Positions 1-7,345 of a DNA stretch of 13,467 bases are shown piece after piece. The translations under genes and the position numbers were made by a program. Position 1 is the stretch's first letter, and every line of letters begins with the position of its first letter. The DNA comes from CAZQLE01 sp964593905. Its GTDB lineage: Bacteria > Chloroflexota > Anaerolineae > Anaerolineales > Anaerolineaceae. The notes beneath the pieces are model-generated. The model saw nothing but the letters and a program-made list of their open reading frames with translations. It was not told where the DNA came from and searched no databases. The stretch spans positions 1-13,467 of the forward strand of contig CAZQLE010000108.1 in assembly GCA_964593905.1 (NCBI GenBank), given 5' to 3'.

Positions 1-82
1 GCACCTGGGAGGCCAACCCGCTGAAGTGTCATCGCAGTTGGAAAGTTCAGATAAACTTGCAGCGGGTTGGCCTCCCAGGTGC
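1..82. repeat. Perfect 23-bp inverted repeat at the window edge
   Basis: Bases 1-23 are the exact reverse complement of bases 60-82, with a 36-nt spacer. Both arms lie inside the glycosyltransferase reading frame, which stays open through them. The left arm stops only because the window stops, so the true repeat could be longer. It could be a genuine coding hairpin or a fold-back artefact at a contig end. Confidence 0.9.
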
Positions 83-1835
83 GCAGCAGCGTGTGCTCAT
101 TTCCGTCAAAAATCATCTCGATCGAGCCCATATCCAGATAAGAATAACGCACCTCAACCAGGCGCCCATCAATTTCAAGACCAGCCTCCTGCAAAACGCT
201 GCGGGCCGCTTTTTCTTCGGCAAAAAGCATTTCTGCCTGTGGGCCATAACGCAGTGTACAGAAATAAAACCCCGGCTGCCCATTCGGGTAGGGAACTTGA
301 GTTTCCACCCGCACTTCATCGATTTTGGGGTGGCTTCGCGCCAGCTCAAACTCTTCGGGGGTCATCATAAACAAAACATCCTGTAATTCAGGGCGGTATT
401 CATTCAACATGGTATCCACATTTCCTGGCGTAATCGGCAGCGGGTCGCCCAGAAAATATCGCGCCAGTGTGTCTGCGCCGTTCGCCCAGGTGGAGGTATA
501 CAGGATCTTGCGCTGCGGATTGAGCTGTAATTTCTGGCGGATCACCGCCGCAGTTTGCTGCCCGCCCCACTGCATACCGGTCATGCCATAATTCTGCTCC
601 CAGAGCGGCCCGGCGACGACTGCGCTATAAAACAACCAGAGGTTAAACCCCGCTAGCGTCAGCCAGACAAGCGGCCCTGCCAGCCGTGCGGGCCGCCTGC
701 TCAATTTTTGCTCCAGCCAGCTCACCCCCAGCGAAACGGGCAGTGCGCTCAAAACCACCGCCGGAATCACCAGGAACAACAGGCGGGTAATGCCCACCCC
801 CACCAGTGCTGCGCCGGCCGGCGCCGCCAGCAAGACGAGCAAAATGCCGCGATACACACTGCTGTGCAAATTTTTCAACGCCAGCCCAAGCCCCACAATC
901 AGCAGCGGCCAGCTCCAGCGCAGCAAATGGCCAAAGCCCGGCATGATATGGCGCACCATATCTTGATTGGGGGCAAACCAGTAAACCGGGTTTAAACTCG
1001 AGGCATAGTTTTGCATAAACTGACCCAGCTTTGCAGCCGCCGGAGCATCCTGCACCAGATAAGATTCCAGTTGGATCAAATGCTGAATGGACGACCCCGG
1101 ATAGCGCTGTTCAAAACGCAAAAACGGCAGCGCAAACAGCCCAATCAAAACAATGGCAGCGCCTGTTTGCCGCCAGTGTTGGCGGTGAAAGCGCAGATCA
1201 GACACAAACAGCAGCAGCGCTGTCAGCGCCACCACCACCCGCGCCGGGTTATAACTGTAAAACGCCAGCCCGGCCGCAGCCACAGCGCCATAGAGCGCCG
1301 CCGGGCGCAGATTTACGCGGTACTCAAAATAGGCATAGATCGCCACAGCATAAAAGCTGACCGCGATAACCGTCTCAAACGCCGTGCGTGAATGAAGAAA
1401 CCAGGCCGGCGTGACAGAGATCAGCAGCACCGGCGCCCAGGCGTGGCGCAGCCCGAACACCCGTCGAAACAGCAGCCCCACCGCGAGCGGCGCCAGAACA
1501 GATGTCAGCGCAGAAACCGCGCGGGTGATAAACACCGAACGCTCAAAAAACAGCGCCGGAAGAATCTGCAAATAGACCGAAACCCCCAGGTTGTACTGAT
1601 ATCCATTGAAAAAAAACGTGGGTAAAAACGACCCGTCATTTCCCACCCCGCCGTTTCGAATTAAATCCTGGGCCAGCAGTGTCTGGGCGGCTTCATCGGT
1701 GAAGAAATAGATCGGATATTGCGACAACATAGCCAACCGGGTGAACAGATAGATCACCAGAGAGATCACCAACAAGACATTATCCACACCGAATTGAGCA
1801 GGATGAAAGGTTAATTTTTTGGGAGTCATAACCAT
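1..1835 (-). CDS. GT-C membrane glycosyltransferase, partial (C-terminus beyond left edge)
   Basis: The frame is open from the ATG at 1835 to base 1, giving 611 visible codons and no stop. Seen: a short N-terminus, a first membrane segment at about residues 19-37, then the motif FFTDEAAQ (D47, E48) in the first external loop. About ten more hydrophobic segments follow to about residue 420, and the rest is a soluble C-terminal part. An acidic D-E pair after the first helix is typical of GT-C enzymes of the PMT/ArnT (GT39/GT83-like) superfamily, which use polyprenyl-phosphate sugars outside the membrane. The last visible stretch (DGNEHTLLRTWEANPL, then a hydrophobic strand) resembles a discoidin-like beta domain, but this is tentative. 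It lies downstream of the signalling block, separated by a terminator, and has its own promoter. An in-frame ATG at 1829 is an alternative start. Acceptor and sugar are unknown. Confidence 0.85.
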   Translation of the reverse strand, partial: MVMTPKKLTFHPAQFGVDNVLLVISLVIYLFTRLAMLSQYPIYFFTDEAAQTLLAQDLIRNGGVGNDGSFLPTFFFNGYQYNLGVSVYLQILPALFFERSVFITRAVSALTSVLAPLAVGLLFRRVFGLRHAWAPVLLISVTPAWFLHSRTAFETVIAVSFYAVAIYAYFEYRVNLRPAALYGAVAAAGLAFYSYNPARVVVALTALLLFVSDLRFHRQHWRQTGAAIVLIGLFALPFLRFEQRYPGSSIQHLIQLESYLVQDAPAAAKLGQFMQNYASSLNPVYWFAPNQDMVRHIMPGFGHLLRWSWPLLIVGLGLALKNLHSSVYRGILLVLLAAPAGAALVGVGITRLLFLVIPAVVLSALPVSLGVSWLEQKLSRRPARLAGPLVWLTLAGFNLWLFYSAVVAGPLWEQNYGMTGMQWGGQQTAAVIRQKLQLNPQRKILYTSTWANGADTLARYFLGDPLPITPGNVDTMLNEYRPELQDVLFMMTPEEFELARSHPKIDEVRVETQVPYPNGQPGFYFCTLRYGPQAEMLFAEEKAARSVLQEAGLEIDGRLVEVRYSYLDMGSIEMIFDGNEHTLLRTWEANPLQVYLNFPTAMTLQRVGLPG

Positions 1836-1842
1836 TATGGCG

Positions 1843-1851
1843 ATTATAGCA
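1843..1851 (-). promoter_or_regulatory. Extended -10 promoter of the glycosyltransferase gene
   Basis: On the minus strand the bases read TGCTATAAT, a perfect TGn extended -10 element. It ends 7 nt before the ATG at 1835. No convincing -35 hexamer is visible 16-18 nt further upstream, because that stretch belongs to the terminator hairpin of the preceding gene. The predicted transcription start falls at or next to the ATG and no Shine-Dalgarno sequence precedes it, so a leaderless mRNA is likely. Confidence 0.6.
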
Positions 1852-1860
1852 TGGCGGGAA

Positions 1861-1911
1861 AACAAAAATGACTGATTTCAGGCCATCACTGATGGCTCAA
1901 ATCAGTCATTT
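1861..1911 (-). terminator. Intrinsic terminator of the five-gene signalling block
   Basis: Arms 1866-1878 and 1899-1911 are a perfect 13-bp inverted repeat. Inside them, 1882-1888 and 1890-1896 are a second 7-bp inverted repeat. On the minus strand the hairpin is followed by TTTTTGTTTT (last arm bases to 1859), the classic U-tract. It begins 20 nt after the stop codon of the receiver gene. The plus strand has no T-tract after the hairpin, so it acts on minus-strand transcripts. Confidence 0.88.
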
Positions 1912-1931
1912 GAATCGGTATTCATGTTAGA

Positions 1932-2327
1932 TCAATTGATTTGCTCAGAACGAGGTTTGGCCAGCAAAGCTTCCACCCTGGCCCATAACTCACGAATATT
2001 AATCGGTTTAGACATATAAACATCACAACCTGCCTCCAGGGCGCGTTCTGCATCACCCCGCAGTGCGTTGGCAGTAATCGCAATAATCGGCACATAAACC
2101 AGGGTGGGTTTTCCACTACTGCGCAGCCGATGGGCCACTTCATAGCCATCAATATCCGGCAGGTTGATATCCAGCAAGATTAAATCGGGTGAGAGCCGGG
2201 CGGCTTCTGCCAGGCCCGAAAGACCATCTTCTGCGCCAAAAAACGTATGACCAATCGCCTCTATCGCGCGCTTGACCAACATCAAATTATCCGGATTATC
2301 TTCAATATACAGTACGGTCCTACCCAT
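1932..2327 (-). CDS. Single-domain response regulator (CheY/DivK-like receiver)
   Basis: This 131-residue protein is essentially one receiver (REC) domain. Numbered from the ATG at 2327: acidic pocket E9-D10 (LYIEDNPDN), phosphoacceptor D53 (LLDINLPDIDG), switch threonine T85 (ITANA) and conserved lysine K107 followed by proline (SKP). All catalytic residues are therefore present, and there is no output domain. Such proteins relay phosphate or signal by protein contact. It is the last gene of the block; the kinase encoded at 4013-6541 is the obvious phosphodonor, by inference. Start choice: a TTG at 2339 overlaps the stop of the preceding gene and would add four residues, but the GGAGGT at 2339-2344 would then overlap the start codon. 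The ATG at 2327 is preferred, with the site 11 nt upstream. Confidence 0.93.
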   Translation of the reverse strand: MGRTVLYIEDNPDNLMLVKRAIEAIGHTFFGAEDGLSGLAEAARLSPDLILLDINLPDIDGYEVAHRLRSSGKPTLVYVPIIAITANALRGDAERALEAGCDVYMSKPINIRELWARVEALLAKPRSEQIN

Positions 2328-2335
2328 AGGGTTTC

Positions 2336-3988
2336 TCAACCTCCGTTTGAATCAAGGCGAGATTTCGCCTCTAATACTTCCACCACTTGCGCGACAAACT
2401 GCTGCACAGGCAGCGCCCCCTTCTGGTAAACACCTTCCACCCGGCCACCAACTTCGCGCAGCTCAGCCAATGAGGTATCTTTGGCAGTAACGACGATAAC
2501 CGGAATTTCGCGGGTGTTCGGGTCTTGCTTCAACTCGCGCATTACCGTCAAGCCATCCATCACGGGCATCATCATATCCAAAATTATCAAATCTGGCAAC
2601 CGCAGTTGGGCCTGCTGCATTGCATCCTGACCATCGCTGGCAATAAATACCCGGTACGATTTTCTCGATTCAAGAAATCTGCGAATCAACAGGGCATCAT
2701 CCGGGTTGTCATCCACCACCAGCACCGTGGTTGTCTTTTCATCCAACGACTGCAAGGCCGATACCAGCCCCTCGCGGGGGGTTGAATTCTGCGGCTGGCT
2801 CAGGTCAACTTCCACCTGCCACTGGTCGCCCAACACATGCTTTTCAACCGGAAAAGTATGACCGGTACAGTTTACCACAACCAGATCATCCGGGCTGATC
2901 ACATTCGTCTGAATCATTTTTTCCAACCCGGCAAACGCCACGGCTGTGGCCGGTTCAACCGCCATGCCTTCCGTTTTTGCCAGAAACCGCATCGATTGAA
3001 AGGCTTCGACATCACTCACTGCGGTCATCGTTCCACCATGTTTTAACACCAACTGGCGCAAATAGGTGTAGGGGCGGCCAGGGTCACCGGTGGAAAGAAT
3101 GGCAATGCGCGTCTCGGGCGTTACCGGGGCAGCCATCTCGGCCCCGGCCTCAAAAGCCTGCACCATCGGGGAACATCCTCCGGTTTGCACAACCGCCAGC
3201 CGGGGAACCCGATCGATGATCCCCATGCGGAACATCTCTTCAAAACCGTGATAAACGCCCAGCGGTCCCAGCCCACCGCTCACCGCCTGAACATACCAGT
3301 CGGGGGCGCGCCAGCCAAGCTGCTCGACAATTTCATATGCAATGGTCTTCATCGATTCGCGCGCCGGGATGCTGTGCGCACCACGATCATACAAAATCCC
3401 GCGCCGCTGAGCAAATTCGGCGGCAATTTTCTTGGTGTCGTCATAACTGCCAGTCACCTTCACCACTTCGGCGCCAAACAGTGCGGTTTCGCGCAGTTTC
3501 TCGCGCGGCACCCGGCTGGTCATAAAAACCCACAGGCGAATATCGGCCTGGGCGCAGGCTGCCGCATAAGCCACCGCAGCATTCCCGGTGGAAGCGATCA
3601 CACATTCCTTTACCCCGGTCTCTAACATATGGGCCACGGCTAGGAGCGCCTGCCGGTCTTTAAACGAGCTGGTGGGACCAAAACGCTCATCCTTAATGTA
3701 AAGCTGGCTGCAACCCAGCGCAGGGCCATAACGGCGTGAATGCTGCAAGGGAGTCCAGCCCACATTGTTCAGGTCGAGCGCAAAAGGGTCTTGCAGCGGC
3801 AGAACTTCGTGATAACGCCAGAGGCTGCGCGGACGATCTGGCAGACCTTTTAGAATTTCGCGCTTAAAGGTTGCATAGTCATAATTGGGTTCCAGCCACT
3901 GCGAACCGCACAGGGCGCATACCGCCCCGGCTTGATAAGACTGGAAGCTGCCGCAATCTTTACAGGTTACATCACGAGGAAGGGCCAT
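2336..3988 (-). CDS. Threonine-synthase-like PLP enzyme fused to a receiver domain
   Basis: This is a 550-residue fusion. Residues 1-30 hold a zinc-ribbon-like pair (C9-x2-C12 and C24-x2-C27), as in short threonine synthases. Residues about 75-400 are a fold-type II PLP enzyme: Schiff-base lysine K110 in PTSSFKDRQ, substrate loop ASTGN (133-136), a glycine-rich cofactor loop SGGLGPLG (237-244), EPATA (345-349) and CTGH (374-377). A linker (about 401-418) leads to a receiver domain (about 419-540) with acidic pair D426-D427, phosphoacceptor D471 (ILDMMMPVMDG), T501 and K523. Known of the family: members convert phosphohomoserine or related substrates by beta/gamma replacement. The loops differ from classical ThrC (GSFKDRG, VGNAGN), so the substrate is uncertain. 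Inferred: phosphorylation of D471 regulates or localises the enzyme. It begins 24 nt after the kinase stop, with only a weak Shine-Dalgarno sequence. The stand-alone receiver follows with overlap or near-overlap. Confidence 0.92.
   Translation of the reverse strand: MALPRDVTCKDCGSFQSYQAGAVCALCGSQWLEPNYDYATFKREILKGLPDRPRSLWRYHEVLPLQDPFALDLNNVGWTPLQHSRRYGPALGCSQLYIKDERFGPTSSFKDRQALLAVAHMLETGVKECVIASTGNAAVAYAAACAQADIRLWVFMTSRVPREKLRETALFGAEVVKVTGSYDDTKKIAAEFAQRRGILYDRGAHSIPARESMKTIAYEIVEQLGWRAPDWYVQAVSGGLGPLGVYHGFEEMFRMGIIDRVPRLAVVQTGGCSPMVQAFEAGAEMAAPVTPETRIAILSTGDPGRPYTYLRQLVLKHGGTMTAVSDVEAFQSMRFLAKTEGMAVEPATAVAFAGLEKMIQTNVISPDDLVVVNCTGHTFPVEKHVLGDQWQVEVDLSQPQNSTPREGLVSALQSLDEKTTTVLVVDDNPDDALLIRRFLESRKSYRVFIASDGQDAMQQAQLRLPDLIILDMMMPVMDGLTVMRELKQDPNTREIPVIVVTAKDTSLAELREVGGRVEGVYQKGALPVQQFVAQVVEVLEAKSRLDSNGG
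2339..2344 (-). promoter_or_regulatory. Ribosome binding site inside the end of the PLP-REC gene
   Basis: The minus strand reads GGAGGT in the last Gly-Gly codons of the upstream gene, directly before its TGA. It lies 11 nt from the ATG at 2327 and supports that start over the TTG at 2339. The arrangement suggests translational coupling between the two receiver-encoding genes. Confidence 0.6.
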
Positions 3989-4012
3989 AACTACCGCTAA
4001 ACCTTTTGTTCA

Positions 4013-6541
4013 CTATGGTTTGGAGAACAGAGGCAGCTCAATATGGAACTGAGACCCCTCACCATTCACGCCTGTGCTCTCCACCCACAGACGCCCGCCC
4101 ATCATCTCTACCAGACGACGGCTGATCGGCAGCCCCAACCCAGTGCCACCCACCTTGCGGGTGGTGGAGGTATCTACCTGCCCAAACATTTCAAAGATCA
4201 ATTCCTGCTGACCCGGCCCAATGCCAATCCCCGTATCGCGCACCAGAACACAAACCCGGTCAGGTTCAGGGGCCATCACCGACACGTACACACCACCTTT
4301 TTCGGTGAATTTAATGGCATTTCCCAGCACATTGATAAAGATCTGCCGCAGACGGGTCCGGTCGGCCATCACCGTCATCGACAGGGCATTCCCGGCATCA
4401 ATTTGATATTCCAGCGTTTTTTCACGGGCCAGCGGGGTGGTGATATCCACCGATTCGCGCAGCAGTTCAGCCAGGTTGCACATTTCGGTGTTCAGGTTCA
4501 TCTTGCCGGCCTCAATCTTGGCCATATCCAACACGTCATTAATCAGGCTGAGCAAATGGCGGCTGTTCTTTTGCACCAGGTTCAGGTCATTGACCATGGT
4601 ATCCGTCAACGGCCCATCCAGACCGAGCAGAATTACATCCACAAAGCCAAGAATTGAGTTGAGCGGGGTGCGCAGCTCATGCGACATGTTCGCCAGGAAA
4701 GAAGACTTCAGATGGTCCAGCTCGCGCAGCCGGGCCACCGTGGCGGCCTGTTCTTCATACAAACGCGCGTTTTGCAGCGCAACCGACACCTGCGACGCCA
4801 GTGTTGCAAATGTACGCGCTTCGTCGCCCGAGAAGAAATTTAACACCGCAGATTGCACATTGAACACGCCCAGCAGACGGTCGCCCAGGATCATCGGCGC
4901 TGAAAGCTCAGAGCGAGATTCGGGCAGGAGTGCATGGGTGGCCTGCTGATTTTGCTGCTCATCCAGATTATTCGCAATGACTACATTACGCGACCGGGCA
5001 GCCCGCGCCACGCTGGAGACCTCATCGGTCAACACCACCGCGCCATGTTCTTCAACCAGGGCAGCGCCCAACAAACCCGAACCGGCCGCAATCTCCAGCG
5101 TCTCGCCGTCTTCAGCCAGCAAATAAATCTGTGCGTGATGCAGCCCAAACCCAGACAGGGCCAGATCTACAACCGACTGCAATAGATCTTGCGGCAGCAG
5201 CACGCGCGAGGCGGCCGTGCTGACCTGCGCCACGGTTTCAAGCTCTGCGGCGCGCCGGCGGGTTTGTTCGAGCAGCAACTGGTTGTTCACCACCACCGCT
5301 GCCTGGCTGGATAACGCCCCCAGCAGCCGTTTTTCTGTCCGCGAGAACTGGTGCGGTCGGTCAAACTTGATCAGAATCAAACCCAGGGCATAATTCGCCA
5401 GCATCAAGGGCAAAACGGCAATGGCGTGATTATTTGCATCCAGCAGATAGGCGCGTGTTCGGGCATCAAAGAAATCGGCCGCGGCAACGTCTTCTACAAA
5501 CAACGGCCCGTGCTCCACATTGTCTACAAATAGCTGGGCAAACGCCATTTGGTGAATGGGGAAGCGGCGTCCAATTTCAGAAAAAGCACCCTGGCCGCTT
5601 AACTGCCAGTTTGCGCGCAGTTCGGTATCGGTCACCACACCCATTTGACCGTGGGTGTGAATAAAGAGCTGGCTGCCCACCGCTCCCAGAATTTCGGAGG
5701 GCCGGGTAACCACCGCCAGAATGTCTTGCAGGGTTTGCGACATGGCAAGCTGGCCGCTTAATCCATACAGCTCAGATGTTTCGGCCAGCGCCTGCTCGCG
5801 CTGTTCACTCAGACGCAGGCTTTCAAGGTGGCTGCTCAAACGCTCCACGGCCAGTTTAACCAGCGCCGTTTGCTCGGGATCCGAATTAGGCAGATCCGAG
5901 GCAACCAGCATCCCAATTTCCTGGTTCTGAACCTGAATCGGGGTCTGCCAGACGCCAGTTGGTCGGAGGAGTGTCGCATCCAGTGGCGCCACCTGGTTTT
6001 GATCATAACTAAACGCCAGGTTTGAAAGGTCAGCCACCGCGAGATAATCCGTCCACGACTGGCGGGTCAGGCGGCGCACTGCACCTTCGGCCTCTTCACG
6101 AAACCGGTTGGCTTCTTCGATCAGCCGCAGGTTATCCACCTGCTGCGCCAACCGCTGCACAACGGCATTAACCAGTTCAGCCTCATCAGCCGACCAACGG
6201 CTGCCTTCCTTTTCTTCCAGTTGCACCGTGCCGATTACTTCCTGGCCTACGCGTAAATTTGCTTCCAGGATATCGCGGTGCGGGTCAAGCGGCGGATGAA
6301 CCGGCTGCGAAAGCGGCCGCAGTTCAACCTGATCAAAACTATACCCCAGGCGTTCCCCCCGGCGAATGCCGTCCATAAAATCTTCCCAGGTTGTTTTGGC
6401 AGGCACAACCGCCGCCGGTTTTTCCTTCTGCCCATTACCCTGCACATCGATCGGAAGATTTTGTTCCTCAGGCTCGGGGTTAACGGGGCGGGAGTTGGAA
6501 AATAATTCTTCAAGCCGGTTGGACAGTTTGTTTTTCAACAT
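4013..6541 (-). CDS. Soluble multi-GAF sensor histidine kinase
   Basis: This 842-residue protein has no membrane segment. Residues 1-16 form a basic amphipathic stretch (MLKNKLSNRLEELFSN), followed by a Pro/Glu/Gln-rich linker to about 50. Two tandem half-GAF-like units follow (about 51-142 and 162-246), then a divergent GAF (253-425), a canonical GAF (430-594) and a short coiled coil. The transmitter has H-box FLANMSHELRTPLN (H621), N-box N741, G1 DTGIGI (from D769), F-box FEMFGQVD and G2 GGTGLGL (798-804). It should autophosphorylate on H621 and, by inference, feed the two receivers encoded downstream. The frame is open further upstream to 6658, but that extension is Arg/Pro-rich antisense-like sequence inside parA. 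The ATG at 6541 has GAGGAG 10 nt upstream, so it was chosen. It overlaps parA by 32 bp and ends with TAG directly followed by TGA. Confidence 0.94.
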   Translation of the reverse strand: MLKNKLSNRLEELFSNSRPVNPEPEEQNLPIDVQGNGQKEKPAAVVPAKTTWEDFMDGIRRGERLGYSFDQVELRPLSQPVHPPLDPHRDILEANLRVGQEVIGTVQLEEKEGSRWSADEAELVNAVVQRLAQQVDNLRLIEEANRFREEAEGAVRRLTRQSWTDYLAVADLSNLAFSYDQNQVAPLDATLLRPTGVWQTPIQVQNQEIGMLVASDLPNSDPEQTALVKLAVERLSSHLESLRLSEQREQALAETSELYGLSGQLAMSQTLQDILAVVTRPSEILGAVGSQLFIHTHGQMGVVTDTELRANWQLSGQGAFSEIGRRFPIHQMAFAQLFVDNVEHGPLFVEDVAAADFFDARTRAYLLDANNHAIAVLPLMLANYALGLILIKFDRPHQFSRTEKRLLGALSSQAAVVVNNQLLLEQTRRRAAELETVAQVSTAASRVLLPQDLLQSVVDLALSGFGLHHAQIYLLAEDGETLEIAAGSGLLGAALVEEHGAVVLTDEVSSVARAARSRNVVIANNLDEQQNQQATHALLPESRSELSAPMILGDRLLGVFNVQSAVLNFFSGDEARTFATLASQVSVALQNARLYEEQAATVARLRELDHLKSSFLANMSHELRTPLNSILGFVDVILLGLDGPLTDTMVNDLNLVQKNSRHLLSLINDVLDMAKIEAGKMNLNTEMCNLAELLRESVDITTPLAREKTLEYQIDAGNALSMTVMADRTRLRQIFINVLGNAIKFTEKGGVYVSVMAPEPDRVCVLVRDTGIGIGPGQQELIFEMFGQVDTSTTRKVGGTGLGLPISRRLVEMMGGRLWVESTGVNGEGSQFHIELPLFSKP

Positions 6542-7343
6542 ACTTTTGAAGCTCCTCTGCCAGGCAGCGATATTGCAGGGCGGCGCGCGAGCGCGGTGAA
6601 AATTCGGTAACCGGTTCACCCACCATCTGGCTCTCGCGAACTTTACTGTCGAACCCAATGACAGTCTGCATTAAAGCAGATTGATAATGAGATTGGATAT
6701 AACCTAAAATGCGCCGGTGAAGCGCTCCACGCTGGTCAAACATGGTGATCAAAAGGCGATACCGCAGCGCAGGATTCGTTTTTTCACGGACAACGCGAAT
6801 CAACTGGAACACACTTTCCAATCCTTGCAGCGAATAATACTCGCACTGCGTGGGGATTAAGGCCAGGTGGGTCGCCGTCAGCGCGGTAATGGTCGCCGCT
6901 TCCAACATCGGCGGACAATCGATCACCACAAAACGATAACGGCGCATATTGCTTTCATTCAACACCCGGCGCAGCAGCAGTTCATACCCATTCTGGCGGT
7001 ATAAGAACCGCGAGAGCGTCAACATGCCCGGTCCTGAAGGCAGCAAATCCAATCCGTCCACCGCCGTCGGGATAATGGCACGGGTTATGGTCGCATCACC
7101 GCACAACACCTCGGCAGCCGATGTATCCACCGACTCAGGCAACACACCCAGACCAGCCGTCAGGTTCCCGCTGGGGTCCAGGTCGATCACCAGAGTCTGA
7201 TTGCCCAGCCTGGCCAGGCTGGCAGCCAGCCCCGCGCTGGAGGTGGATTTGCCGACGCCGCCTTTCTGGTGCGCCAGAGCGATAACAAACGGGCCGGTGA
7301 TAGAAGAATCAGCAGTCTGCAGTTCCATGCTTCCTCGATCCAT
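6510..7343 (-). CDS. Orphan ParA/Soj-type P-loop ATPase
   Basis: This 277-residue protein is normal length for the ParA family. Seen: deviant Walker A KGGVGKST (27-34, with signature lysine K27 and catalytic K32), Walker A' DLDPSGN (54-60; usually DPQGN) and Walker B FVVIDCPP (138-145). The C-terminus is not an amphipathic MinD-type membrane anchor. Family knowledge: ParA proteins dimerise on ATP, bind DNA nonspecifically and move or space cargo, with a partner that stimulates ATP hydrolysis. No parB or parS-like cluster is visible; the neighbours are signalling genes. A role in positioning the sensor/kinase assembly is therefore plausible but inferred. It starts 2 nt after the stop of the giant sensor, probably by reinitiation. 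An internal ATG at 7328 with GAGGA 3 nt upstream is an alternative start. The last 32 bp overlap the kinase gene. Confidence 0.93.
   Translation of the reverse strand: MDRGSMELQTADSSITGPFVIALAHQKGGVGKSTSSAGLAASLARLGNQTLVIDLDPSGNLTAGLGVLPESVDTSAAEVLCGDATITRAIIPTAVDGLDLLPSGPGMLTLSRFLYRQNGYELLLRRVLNESNMRRYRFVVIDCPPMLEAATITALTATHLALIPTQCEYYSLQGLESVFQLIRVVREKTNPALRYRLLITMFDQRGALHRRILGYIQSHYQSALMQTVIGFDSKVRESQMVGEPVTEFSPRSRAALQYRCLAEELQKYVEKQTVQPA
6552..6557 (-). promoter_or_regulatory. Ribosome binding site for the kinase, within parA
   Basis: The minus strand reads GAGGAG in the Glu-Glu codons near the C-terminus of ParA, 10 nt before the ATG at 6541. It decides the kinase start and implies that kinase translation is coupled to parA translation. 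Confidence 0.7.
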
Positions 7344-7345
7344 CC

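Noticed and set aside
26..1625. Several plus-strand open frames of 77-126 codons
   Set aside because: They are antisense to the continuous minus-strand glycosyltransferase frame, which has membrane helices and a GT-C motif.
2328..2339. TTG start at 2339 for the stand-alone receiver
   Set aside because: The GGAGGT would overlap the start codon. The ATG at 2327 gives the usual short N-terminus before the first strand of a receiver.
2336..3988. Naming the PLP-receiver fusion thrC
   Set aside because: Active-site loops differ from classical threonine synthases and it carries a receiver domain, so the symbol would overstate what the sequence shows.
6542..6658. 39-residue N-terminal extension of the kinase, starting at 6658
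   Set aside because: It lies wholly inside parA, has Arg/Pro/Trp-rich out-of-frame composition and lacks a ribosome binding site, whereas the ATG at 6541 has GAGGAG at good spacing.
6510..7343. Chromosome-partition ParA, or MinD
   Set aside because: No parB or parS-like cluster is visible, the C-terminus lacks the MinD membrane helix, and the neighbours are all signalling genes.
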